A stretch of 64,000 bases of DNA, from assembly GCA_035327565.1 (NCBI GenBank), contig DAOLDB010000006.1, positions 1 to 64,000 of the forward strand, in the 5' to 3' direction. The notes below the pieces were generated by a model. That model was given only the letters and a program-made list of their open reading frames with translations, did not search any database and had not been told where the DNA came from. Position 1 is the stretch's first letter. Every line of letters starts with the position of its first letter. Origin of the DNA: JABDLO01 sp035327565 (lineage in GTDB: Bacteria; Bacteroidota; Bacteroidia; Chitinophagales; Saprospiraceae). Positions 38,239 to 46,034 of this stretch are shown here, in pieces. A program made the position numbers and the translations under genes.

Positions 38239-40280
38239 AGACCAGGTTAATATTATCCATTTCAATAGAGCTATTGATAATGTTTTTAATGTTTGGATGC
38301 ATAGACAATGACAAAGAGCTGGGGGATCATGCGCTAAACCCTCCTTCAGTCATCTCAAATCCTCTGGGAAAATATAGCCTGGAAGAGTTGGATTATGGTA
38401 TGAATATGGGTGTAGAAAAAACGCATAACGGAAGGTTTTGGATGTGTTGGACAGGAGGAGGGGACGACCCATATTCCTTTATGTTGTTGGCCTGGAGTGA
38501 TGATAAAGGAAAAAATTGGACACAGCCGGTTTTAGCGGTTGATGGGCAGGATGAATCTATGCCTTATCCCAGAACGGTTCAGAATGGAACATTATGGACT
38601 GACCCCAACGGCCATTTATGGTTCTTTTTTGATCAGGCCATGATGGACTTTGATGGCAGGGCAGGGGTTTGGTATATGAAATGCGAGAACCCGGATTCGG
38701 AACAGCCTCAATGGACAAAGCCTGTGAGAATATGGCATGGTACTGCCAAATCCAAGCCGGTGGTTGGCAAGGAGGGCGAATGGATTCTTCCCATTTCTTT
38801 ACTATCACGAAAAATTATATTTAAGCACCCAGACTTTGTCAATGGTTACAGGGAACTGGATTCTCTTCGAATGGCACATGTTTTTGTCTCAACGGATCAG
38901 GGAAAAAACTGGGTAAGACGGGGAGGTGTCAGATTCCCCGACCCGAGTTATGATGAACACCATATTGTGGTTTTGGATGATGGGCGATGGTGGATGACAG
39001 CACGTACCAATGATGGGATATGGCAAAGTTTTTCCCGCGATAGAGGGAACAGCTGGTCATTACCTGAAAAGTTTTTGGATCATATTTCATCCAGACATTT
39101 TATCAGAAAAATGAACGACGGAAGGTTGATATTGGTAAAACATGGACATATCAATGAAAGAACCCCCGGAAGATCTCATCTCATGGCTTTTGTTTCAGAA
39201 GATGAAGGATTGTCATGGTCAAATGGAGTGTTGATCGATGATAGAGAAAGCATTTCCTACCCAGACGGATTTGAGGATGATGCGGGTGCTATATACATCA
39301 CATATGACTTTCAAAGAGCTTTATCCGGACACATATATATAGCTAAGTTAGATCCCGATGTGTGGATTAACGGTGGTGGAGGCCGTTTGCCTTTACAGAA
39401 TATATTGCGTATTTATGAACCAGGAGGATTAAAAACTAAAAGAAAAGCAGAAAGTATGAACCTGGCTGCAGATCCCGGTTTTCTTAAGCTGCCTCCCCAT
39501 GTTCATTTCAATGAAGTATCGGGAATTGCTTTGGATTCAAAAGAACACATATATGTGCTTCACAGAGGGGAGGAGCCTTTAATGGAGTTTGATCAGGAAG
39601 GTCGATATGTCCGTTCACTCGCCCATGGATTAATTAGCAAAGGTCATGGGTTGAAAATTGATGCATATGATAACATTTGGGTTGTCGATCGCGGAGCCCA
39701 TACAGTGTTCAAAATAAGTCAAGAGGATAAGGTGTTGATGGTATTGGGAAGATGGGGATTCAAAGGGGAAGAAATGGAGCAATTCAATCAACCAACCGAT
39801 GTAGCTTTTGATTCCCGCAATAATATATATATAACTGATGGTTATGGTAATGCCAGAGTAGTGATGTATGACAAGAATGGAAGATTTCAAATGACCTGGG
39901 GACATCCCGGCAATGCACCAGGACAATTTAGTTTGCCTCATAGTATTGTTATTGACAGTTTAGACCGAATCTATGTAGGTGATCGTAATAACAACAGAAT
40001 CCAGATATTTGACCGCGAGGGCCTTTTATTGAAGATTTGGGATCAGACAGGATCACCCTGGGGTATGGCTATCCGTGACGGGATTTTTTATATGGTAGAT
40101 GGGCACCAAAACAGGTTGGTACAATTGGATGATCAAGGTAGTATTGTTAAAACTTTTGGAAGCAAAGGCAAAATACCAGGACGATTTGAATTTGCACACA
40201 TGTTGGCTGTAGACAAGAATCACCACTTCTATGTGGCAGAAATTTTGAATTGGAGAGTACAAAAATTAATACCCCGGTAA
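38235..40280 (+). CDS. Two-propeller fusion: sialidase-fold domain plus NHL-repeat domain
   Basis: An N-terminal signal/lipobox (LMFGC, near residue 22) is followed by a sialidase-like propeller (about 45-385) with four Asp-boxes: SDDKGKNW, STDQGKNW, SRDRGNSW and SEDEGLSW. From about residue 420 to the end there is a second propeller of NHL repeats: SGIALDSKEHIYVLHRG, LKIDAYDNIWVVDRG, TDVAFDSRNNIYITDG, SIVIDSLDRIYVGDRNNNRIQIF and LAVDKNHHFYVAEILNWRVQK. The NHL half resembles peptidyl-alpha-hydroxyglycine lyase-like propellers but may only bind. I know no standard family with this combination. It is translationally coupled to the previous gene. Confidence 0.75.
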   Translation: MKTRLILSISIELLIMFLMFGCIDNDKELGDHALNPPSVISNPLGKYSLEELDYGMNMGVEKTHNGRFWMCWTGGGDDPYSFMLLAWSDDKGKNWTQPVLAVDGQDESMPYPRTVQNGTLWTDPNGHLWFFFDQAMMDFDGRAGVWYMKCENPDSEQPQWTKPVRIWHGTAKSKPVVGKEGEWILPISLLSRKIIFKHPDFVNGYRELDSLRMAHVFVSTDQGKNWVRRGGVRFPDPSYDEHHIVVLDDGRWWMTARTNDGIWQSFSRDRGNSWSLPEKFLDHISSRHFIRKMNDGRLILVKHGHINERTPGRSHLMAFVSEDEGLSWSNGVLIDDRESISYPDGFEDDAGAIYITYDFQRALSGHIYIAKLDPDVWINGGGGRLPLQNILRIYEPGGLKTKRKAESMNLAADPGFLKLPPHVHFNEVSGIALDSKEHIYVLHRGEEPLMEFDQEGRYVRSLAHGLISKGHGLKIDAYDNIWVVDRGAHTVFKISQEDKVLMVLGRWGFKGEEMEQFNQPTDVAFDSRNNIYITDGYGNARVVMYDKNGRFQMTWGHPGNAPGQFSLPHSIVIDSLDRIYVGDRNNNRIQIFDREGLLLKIWDQTGSPWGMAIRDGIFYMVDGHQNRLVQLDDQGSIVKTFGSKGKIPGRFEFAHMLAVDKNHHFYVAEILNWRVQKLIPR

Positions 40281-40323
40281 TGGCACACCCTATGAAATCA
40301 ATTTTTTTATTAGAAACCAGGAT

Positions 40324-41310
40324 ATGTCGATGATTAACAATGCATTGGATAAATTCGTCAATTTGTACCCTGTATGGATTGTGGCCAGTTCTTTAGCGGG
40401 ATATCTATATCCGCCATTATTTGAATGGTTTACAGGCAATTTTATGCTTTATGCGTTGGCCATTGTCATGTTGGGCATGGGATTGACGATTGGTGTTCAG
40501 GATTTTCTCCAACTCAGGCATATGCCTGGAGCCATCATCACAGTGGCTATTTTACAGTACTCTGTTATGCCACTGGCAGCCTGGTCTATTGCAAAGATGT
40601 TTGGATTGTCTGCCGAACTGGCAGTAGGGTTAATTATAGTGGGATGCTGTCCCGGGGGTACGGCATCCAATGTGATTGCATATTTGGCCAGGGGAAATCT
40701 GGCTTTGTCGGTTACTATGACTACCATATCCACCATTATGGCGATTGTAATGACACCAATGTTGACAGATGCTTTGGCAGGAACTTATGTGCCGGTAGAT
40801 GCCTGGGGATTATTTATCACCACTATAAAAGTAATACTGATACCTGTGGGTTTAGGTGTTTTCTTGAATTATAAATTCAACCATCAGGTAAGTAAAGTAA
40901 GAAAAGCCGGGCCGGTACTTGCCGTGTTGGCTATCGTTTTCATTGCAGGGGGCATTGTAGCTCAAAGTGCTGAAACCATTGCAGCTCACGCTTTTAAATT
41001 GTTTTTAGCCACGACCTCTCTTCATATAGGGGGTTTTATTTTGGGCTATTTTGTGGTGAGGCTTTTCAGATATAATAAAGTAGTATCTCGAACTGCTTCC
41101 ATTGAGGTGGGAATGCAAAATGGAGGATTAGCAGCCACACTGGCAAAGAATCATTTTCCATTGTATCCCTTGGCCGCCGTTCCTGCTGTGTTTAGCAGTG
41201 TAATGCAAACCATCATCGGTGGGCTGATTGCCGCATGGTGGAGATCGAGACCGGAAACCAGTGAAACAGTAGAAGCCAATGGTACAGAAGTAAAAAAATC
41301 CTTGGTTTAG
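40324..41310 (+). CDS. BASS-family (bile acid:sodium symporter) organic-acid transporter
   Basis: Inner-membrane sodium-coupled transporter with about ten hydrophobic segments. The crossover motif GCCPGGTASNVIAYLARGN (about residues 115-133) and the later EVGMQNGGLAATLAKNHF are family hallmarks. Bacterial BASS members carry organic anions such as pantoate and pyruvate rather than bile acids. At 328 aa the length fits. It lies 43 bp after the last propeller gene and 14-20 bp before the kinase gene. In this place it is the best candidate for inner-membrane uptake of the acid released by the propeller enzymes. Confidence 0.88.
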   Translation: MSMINNALDKFVNLYPVWIVASSLAGYLYPPLFEWFTGNFMLYALAIVMLGMGLTIGVQDFLQLRHMPGAIITVAILQYSVMPLAAWSIAKMFGLSAELAVGLIIVGCCPGGTASNVIAYLARGNLALSVTMTTISTIMAIVMTPMLTDALAGTYVPVDAWGLFITTIKVILIPVGLGVFLNYKFNHQVSKVRKAGPVLAVLAIVFIAGGIVAQSAETIAAHAFKLFLATTSLHIGGFILGYFVVRLFRYNKVVSRTASIEVGMQNGGLAATLAKNHFPLYPLAAVPAVFSSVMQTIIGGLIAAWWRSRPETSETVEANGTEVKKSLV

Positions 41311-41330
41311 TTCATATAAATGAATTGGAA

Positions 41331-42428
41331 ATGATGAGCATAAGGAAGAATATATACAATTGGAAAGCCGATAGGCCCAACGCATTCTATCATTTGCGTG
41401 GCAATAAAGAATCCCAGTATACAATGGATACGGAGCATCAGATACGCGAAATTGCATTAGATTTTCTGGGTTCCCACCATTTTGATCTCAATTCTGCAGG
41501 TGGTCAGGGCAATCATTTAACTTACATTTTGAAGAATGGTTCGGTTTCTTATTTTATCCGTTTGGAAAATAGTGACCCTAAGGATGATTATATGTTGATT
41601 GAGTCTGAAATTATGCGTCAGGTGAGGAAGTCAGGAGTTTGTGTACCAGGAATATTTAAAGTGGATGTTTCGTATCGCAAAACAAGTTTTTCTTACCAGA
41701 TTATGGAATGGATTGAATACCCTGATCTGAGTAAAGTCAAGAAGACAGGTAAACTCGATTTATTTACCATTGCCAGGGAAATTGGAAAAAACATTGCAAA
41801 ATGGCAGTGGGTAAAAACGGAAAATTTTGGACTTTTCAGTACCGGGGAATTAATCAATACAGGCCTTCTTAAAGGATATCATAATACCTATAAGGAATAT
41901 TTCTGTCTCAATCTTAAAAAGCATCTGGATTTTTTAAGAGAAGCATCTTTCATTACTTCTGAAGAAAGCGATGAAATTGAGGAAGTTATTGATGAACATA
42001 CATACCTTTTGGAAATTTCAGATTCCTGCCTTGTGCATAAAGATCTGGCTTTATGGAATTTGTTGGGTACTCCTACGGAAATAAAAGCCGTGATAGATTG
42101 GGGCGATGCCATAGCTGGAGATCCAACCGATGATATATCTTTGTTTGCATGTTTTTATGGTGAAGATGTTCTGAATGAATTATTGGCAGGATATCAGATG
42201 GAAAAACCGCTTCCGGAGGATTTTTATCCCAGGTTTTACCTTCATTTTCTCAGGAATATGATTGTAAAAGCGGTCATCCGGGTAGGAGGAGGCTACTTTG
42301 AGAAAGATGAAAATTTCTTCCTGATAGATGATGACCTGAAAGGCAGGGCATTGGAAGAATTTACCCGGTCAAGACTTCATCTGGCTTTTCAAAATTTAAA
42401 GAATAACGTAGAAGTATTAGCGATATGA
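41331..42428 (+). CDS. APH/choline-kinase-fold small-molecule kinase
   Basis: Cytoplasmic kinase of the aminoglycoside phosphotransferase superfamily. The catalytic Brenner motif LVHKDLALWNLL (HxDxxxxN) lies near residue 235, and the metal-binding VIDWGDAIAGDP near 255. In its context it is much more likely a sugar or sugar-acid kinase than an antibiotic-resistance gene. An upstream TTG opens the frame at 41325; ATG at 41331 or 41334 is more likely. Its stop overlaps the start of the aldolase gene by 4 nt, implying that the two act in succession. Confidence 0.8.
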   Translation: MMSIRKNIYNWKADRPNAFYHLRGNKESQYTMDTEHQIREIALDFLGSHHFDLNSAGGQGNHLTYILKNGSVSYFIRLENSDPKDDYMLIESEIMRQVRKSGVCVPGIFKVDVSYRKTSFSYQIMEWIEYPDLSKVKKTGKLDLFTIAREIGKNIAKWQWVKTENFGLFSTGELINTGLLKGYHNTYKEYFCLNLKKHLDFLREASFITSEESDEIEEVIDEHTYLLEISDSCLVHKDLALWNLLGTPTEIKAVIDWGDAIAGDPTDDISLFACFYGEDVLNELLAGYQMEKPLPEDFYPRFYLHFLRNMIVKAVIRVGGGYFEKDENFFLIDDDLKGRALEEFTRSRLHLAFQNLKNNVEVLAI

Positions 42429-43183
42429 CCAGGGTTGAAGAAATAGCAAAAGTGAAGCAATCAGGAGAATGGATGGGTACCTGGATGTCCCTCGGACATA
42501 CGGCCATTGCTGAATTGGCTTCTATGTTTCCTTTTCAATGGCTATTATTTGATCTTGAACACGGATATATAACAGATGAGCAATTGCTTTCTAATTTTCA
42601 GGCCGTTAGAGATGGTGACGTTTCTATCATAGTAAGGGTCGGCAAGGTAGATGAAGTATTGATATCCCGCATTCTTGACTGGGGTGCTCACGGTATCATG
42701 TTGCCTCATGTCAACGATCCCTTGAAGGCTGTTCAGTGCCTGCAGGCCATGTATTATCCCCCGGTAGGAAAAAGAGGGTTTTCTACCAGCGCCCGATCTT
42801 TCCGTTTTGGTAAGCTTGCTTATAACGCTGATACACACGTAAAACCAATATTTTATGCACAAATTGAAACATTGGAAGGGGTTGATTCAGCAGAATCCAT
42901 AGCGGCTGTGGAAGGAGTGGATGTACTTTTTGTTGGACCGACAGATTTAAAATTGAATTGGGAAACTCATAAAGATAAAGACAAAAAAGAGTTCAATCAG
43001 CTTTTGGAAGAAGTATGCATTGCAGCATTGAAACATTCAAAGAAAGCGGGTATTCTGGTAAAGAACATCGAGGATTTGCCATTATACAGGTCCATGGGGT
43101 TTTCCGTATTTTCCATCGGGTCGGATCTGGGGCTCATTCATCAGGGATACAAAGAGCTGATATCAGGCATACAGCATCAATAG
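42425..43183 (+). CDS. HpcH/HpaI-family class II aldolase
   Basis: Divalent-metal-dependent aldolase that splits 2-keto-3-deoxy (or 4-hydroxy-2-oxo) acids into pyruvate and an aldehyde; cytoplasmic. The family motifs are WLLFDLEHGYITDEQL near residue 42, IIVRVGKVD near 70 (substrate-binding Arg), GAHGIMLPHV near 95, YAQIETLEGV near 145 (metal Glu) and FVGPTDL near 172 (metal Asp). At 252 aa it is normal. Relatives include GarL, RhmA and HpaI; the substrate cannot be told. It is the last gene of the cluster and is translationally coupled to the kinase. Confidence 0.9.
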   Translation: MTRVEEIAKVKQSGEWMGTWMSLGHTAIAELASMFPFQWLLFDLEHGYITDEQLLSNFQAVRDGDVSIIVRVGKVDEVLISRILDWGAHGIMLPHVNDPLKAVQCLQAMYYPPVGKRGFSTSARSFRFGKLAYNADTHVKPIFYAQIETLEGVDSAESIAAVEGVDVLFVGPTDLKLNWETHKDKDKKEFNQLLEEVCIAALKHSKKAGILVKNIEDLPLYRSMGFSVFSIGSDLGLIHQGYKELISGIQHQ

Positions 43184-43393
43184 GCCTATCTATTAATAAA
43201 CATATTGCTCTCAAGGAATACTTAGCTTGATCATGATCACTGATATTTTTTAATCCAAAGTTCACAAAGGCAATCACAAAGAGTGGAATGAGAAAATTCC
43301 ATTAAGAATCTTTTTGAGAAAAAATGAATTTCATGCAACCTCCATGCTTGTGTAAACATCTTTTGCAATGAACTTATCAAAAATTTTAAAATT

Positions 43394-44212
43394 ATGAAAA
43401 AATTCTACTCTATTGCAATTTTTGTATTGTTTGCATTAAAGGTATTTGGTCAGCAAAGCAAAACCAAAGTGATACTACTTGGTGTATTTCACTTCAATAA
43501 TCCCGGGTTGGATGTAGCAAAATTTGAAAACATTGATATTCTAGAAGCGAAAGCGCAAAAAGAAATTGAAGCCATTACTCACCGGATTGCCGGTTACCAA
43601 CCCCAAAAAGTTTTTCTTGAGATTCTGCCCGAATATTCAACCCGGTACGACAGTTTATTAGCCCAGTTTCAGCCGGACGATTTACAAAAATATAAATCAG
43701 AATCAGTACAGGTAGGCGTTCGCCTTATGCACCAACTCGGTCACGATCGTGGTTTTTATGTAGACAGTAAATTGAATTTAAATTTTGAATCGCTCATCCA
43801 GACCTGGATGATGAACGGTCAACAATCCAGTGTTGAACAATTTATGATGAAGGTGGCTGAAGTTGAAAGGTCATTCAATGAAAAAGTTTCTTCAGAGATA
43901 GGAGTGGATCAAATTTTGAAATGGATGAATACCCCGGAGAAAAGGCATGAGAATTTGGCTCCGTATACCTCAAAGCTAGTATTGACTGCGGGAAAGGAAG
44001 GTGATTTTACCGGCGCTGATCTGGCTGCTGAATGGTATAAAAGAAATCTAAGAATTTACTCTAATATTCTTCGCGCCTTAGAAGGTAATGAAGAGTGCAT
44101 TTTTGTTATGTTTGGTGCCGGACACATACCTATTTTGGAACTCTTGTTTTCTCTGGATCATGACAGTTTTGAGCTGGTAGATATAATGGATTTATTCAGA
44201 AATTTGGATTGA
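43394..44212 (+). CDS. Exported DUF5694 family protein
   Basis: A signal peptide (about residues 1-19, ending VFGQ) is followed by TKVILLGVFHFNNPGLDV near residue 25 and QPQKVFLE near 72. A C-terminal CIFVMFGAGHIPILE segment near 240 completes the conserved pattern. This is the DUF5694 family, related in outline to TraB/EreA-like proteins, in which paired His/Glu residues (LGxxHF and GAGH) suggest a metal or hydrolase site. Function is unproven. It is preceded by two CACAAAG elements (43263 and 43275) and seems to be transcribed alone. Confidence 0.75.
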   Translation: MKKFYSIAIFVLFALKVFGQQSKTKVILLGVFHFNNPGLDVAKFENIDILEAKAQKEIEAITHRIAGYQPQKVFLEILPEYSTRYDSLLAQFQPDDLQKYKSESVQVGVRLMHQLGHDRGFYVDSKLNLNFESLIQTWMMNGQQSSVEQFMMKVAEVERSFNEKVSSEIGVDQILKWMNTPEKRHENLAPYTSKLVLTAGKEGDFTGADLAAEWYKRNLRIYSNILRALEGNEECIFVMFGAGHIPILELLFSLDHDSFELVDIMDLFRNLD

Positions 44213-44798
44213 TTTTTCTATACAGCCATTCATTTTTATTTCATTGCACCCCATTGTATATCGATATTGCTTGTAAGCATGAGGAGCAGGTAAATTTTTT
44301 CCCGCAGATTTACGCAGATGCTACGCTGATATCGTAGATTTTCGGTTTGGGGTAAAAAAGATCTGCGAAAATCAGCGAGATCTGCGGGAGAGATAATAAA
44401 TTCGGGTCAATCACCCAAATAAGGAATTGGAACCTCAAGTAATCGAAGAAGGAGAAATCGAATGAATCGGGAATTTCTATTCAACTAATTTTTTAAAAAA
44501 TGTCAACATTAAATAATTAATATTTAAATCTGTGAATAAAAAGGATAAGAGTAAAGAGGATATCTTTCATGAATACTTTCAAATTATTCATTTGGTACCT
44601 TTTCTTTGAGAATACAAAGACAGCATAAGCCTAAAGAACATCTTTGCATGTAAATTACAGCTCCCCAACGGAATAATCCTTATTATTATATCCTAAAATT
44701 TAAATAACATGTATTTTAGGATTGCCCAATTATATCAATAGCAGCCATTTATTTTATGAGTGGCACAATGGATGGTGTAAATTTGATTCGGTGGGTCA
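44213..44798. other. Long intergenic region holding a full copy of the dispersed palindromic repeat
   Basis: Contains the repeat at about 44279-44460 (separate entry). The rest, about 340 bp towards the phosphatidylcholine synthase gene, is AT-rich and shows nothing recognisable. Confidence 0.6.
44279..44460. repeat. Dispersed palindromic repeat, full-length copy
   Basis: Head ATGAGGAGCAGG at 44279, then CCCGCAGAT (44301-44309), which pairs exactly with ATCTGCGGG (44380-44388). An inner CGCAGAT/ATCTGCG pair (44313-44319 with 44361-44367) and a CTACG/CGTAG hairpin (44321-44325 with 44333-44337) extend the structure. A tail with AAGGAATTGGAACCTCAAGT (44421-44440) follows. Partial or diverged copies lie near 47695-47781, 47833-47856 and 49872-50000. 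Confidence 0.75.
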
Positions 44799-44813
44799 TT
44801 GAAAATTAAACCT

Positions 44814-45518
44814 ATGGTAAAAGCGGTTGGTTTGTGGCAGATAACGGTAGCATGGGGTGTTCACCTGTTCACAATCATGGGTATAGTGGCAGGTTTTCTT
44901 GCTTTAATCTCTATTCATGAGGAAAATTGGCAGTTTGCTGTATTTTGGATGTTGATCGCATTGATGATAGACGGAGTGGATGGCAGTCTGGCCCGATGGT
45001 TCAAGGTAAAGGAAATATTGCCTCATGTGAATGGTAAGATGATGGATTACGTCATTGATTTTGCCAATTATGCATTGATCCCTGCCTTTTTGTTTTATCA
45101 GTATGGATTTGTTTCCGGTATAATGGGAATGATTCTAACCATACTGATATTATTGGTATCGGTGGTTTACTATGGCTTAGACAATATGGTTACAGAAGAC
45201 CGGTTTTTCACAGGATTTCCTGTCTTGTGGAATCTGGTGATGTGTTTTTTTGTCCTTGTGATAGATGCATCTCCTTGGGTATATGGTTTGCTGGTTGTTT
45301 TTTTTGCTGTCATGCATTTTGTCCCCGTAAGAACCGTTTATCCCACCCAAAACCGGAATTACCGGAAGTTGACCTGGGTATTTACAGTGATTTTTATTTC
45401 GTCATTATTATTTTTGGTATTCCAATATCCTGAGAAACCGTTTGTATGTTTGGTGGGAGCGTATGTGTCGTTGGGCTATTTTGGTATCCTGTCTTTTTTC
45501 TTGTCAGTAAAATTTTAA
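44814..45518 (+). CDS. pcs: Phosphatidylcholine synthase (CDP-alcohol phosphatidyltransferase family)
   Basis: Integral membrane enzyme that joins choline to CDP-diacylglycerol to give phosphatidylcholine in one step. The CDP-alcohol motif is present in the Pcs form: DGVDGSLARW, then VKEILPHVNG, then MMDYVIDFANY. Further Pcs-like segments are FFTGFPVLWNLV near residue 135 and FVPVRTVYPTQNRNYRKL near 165. About seven to eight membrane helices. The ATG at 44814 (MVKAVGLW) is preferred over an upstream TTG at 44799. Pcs is known chiefly from Proteobacteria, so its presence here is notable. It is transcribed alone in an accessory-looking region. Confidence 0.85.
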   Translation: MVKAVGLWQITVAWGVHLFTIMGIVAGFLALISIHEENWQFAVFWMLIALMIDGVDGSLARWFKVKEILPHVNGKMMDYVIDFANYALIPAFLFYQYGFVSGIMGMILTILILLVSVVYYGLDNMVTEDRFFTGFPVLWNLVMCFFVLVIDASPWVYGLLVVFFAVMHFVPVRTVYPTQNRNYRKLTWVFTVIFISSLLFLVFQYPEKPFVCLVGAYVSLGYFGILSFFLSVKF

Positions 45519-45689
45519 ACAAATGACTTACCAGAGTGATTGAGATTAAAAAATTGTAGTATACTCTAAACATGCCTCTGTCATTAATTGTGATAGGAAA
45601 AGGGAAAATATTAAATATGTTCAGATCCCCTACCACAAAAATAAGAGTGGGCAATATTAGTGTAATTCTTCACCTGGTTTTTTCGGACA

Positions 45690-45917
45690 TTATGTAGACT
45701 TCCATTGACACGACCGTTGTTTTTTAAAATTATTGTATAATTCTTTGATGAAATGACTGCCTTCTGTATCATCGGGATTCCACAATGTGCGGAAAACATA
45801 CTGTGATCGCCCTTGATAGAAATATCTGACCAAAAGATAAGAGCCTTTTCCTTCCGTATATATTCTACTGCCCGATTCACAGGATGCCATTACTATCAGG
45901 CGAGGTATTTTTTTCAT
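45690..45917 (-). pseudogene. C-terminal fragment of a CHAT-domain (caspase-like) protease
   Basis: A 75-residue frame, MKKIPRLIVMASCESGSR..., lines up with the end of a CHAT domain: the catalytic-cysteine segment LIVMASCESGS (usually LSACETG), then GKGSYLLVRYFYQGRSQYV, TLWNPDDTEGSHFIKELYNNFKK. The catalytic histidine half and any N-terminal repeats are missing. An in-frame stop lies 6 bp upstream of the ATG, and no CHAT-like frame was found beyond it. It is best read as a gene remnant, though a small expressed protein is possible. Confidence 0.6.
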
Positions 45918-46034
45918 GGTTATTTAAAAAAGACATTCATATCTATTGTATAGAGTACATATTGAGAACAAAGAGCAAAAATGCAGATATGAACAATTGT
46001 ATTCGACCTGTCAAATGGCTCTATACTAATTTTA

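Noticed and set aside
33617..40280. Classical sialic-acid release and catabolism
   Set aside because: Asp-boxes alone do not prove sialidase activity, and no N-acetylneuraminate lyase or amino-sugar genes are present; the aldolase belongs to another family.
40425..40874. 149-aa plus-strand frame in the BASS gene
   Set aside because: Out-of-frame reading of the BASS transporter, rich in Cys, His and Tyr, with no family features.
41331..42428. Aminoglycoside-resistance gene
   Set aside because: The APH fold is present, but the gene overlaps a sugar-acid aldolase gene inside a utilisation locus, so a metabolic kinase is far more likely.
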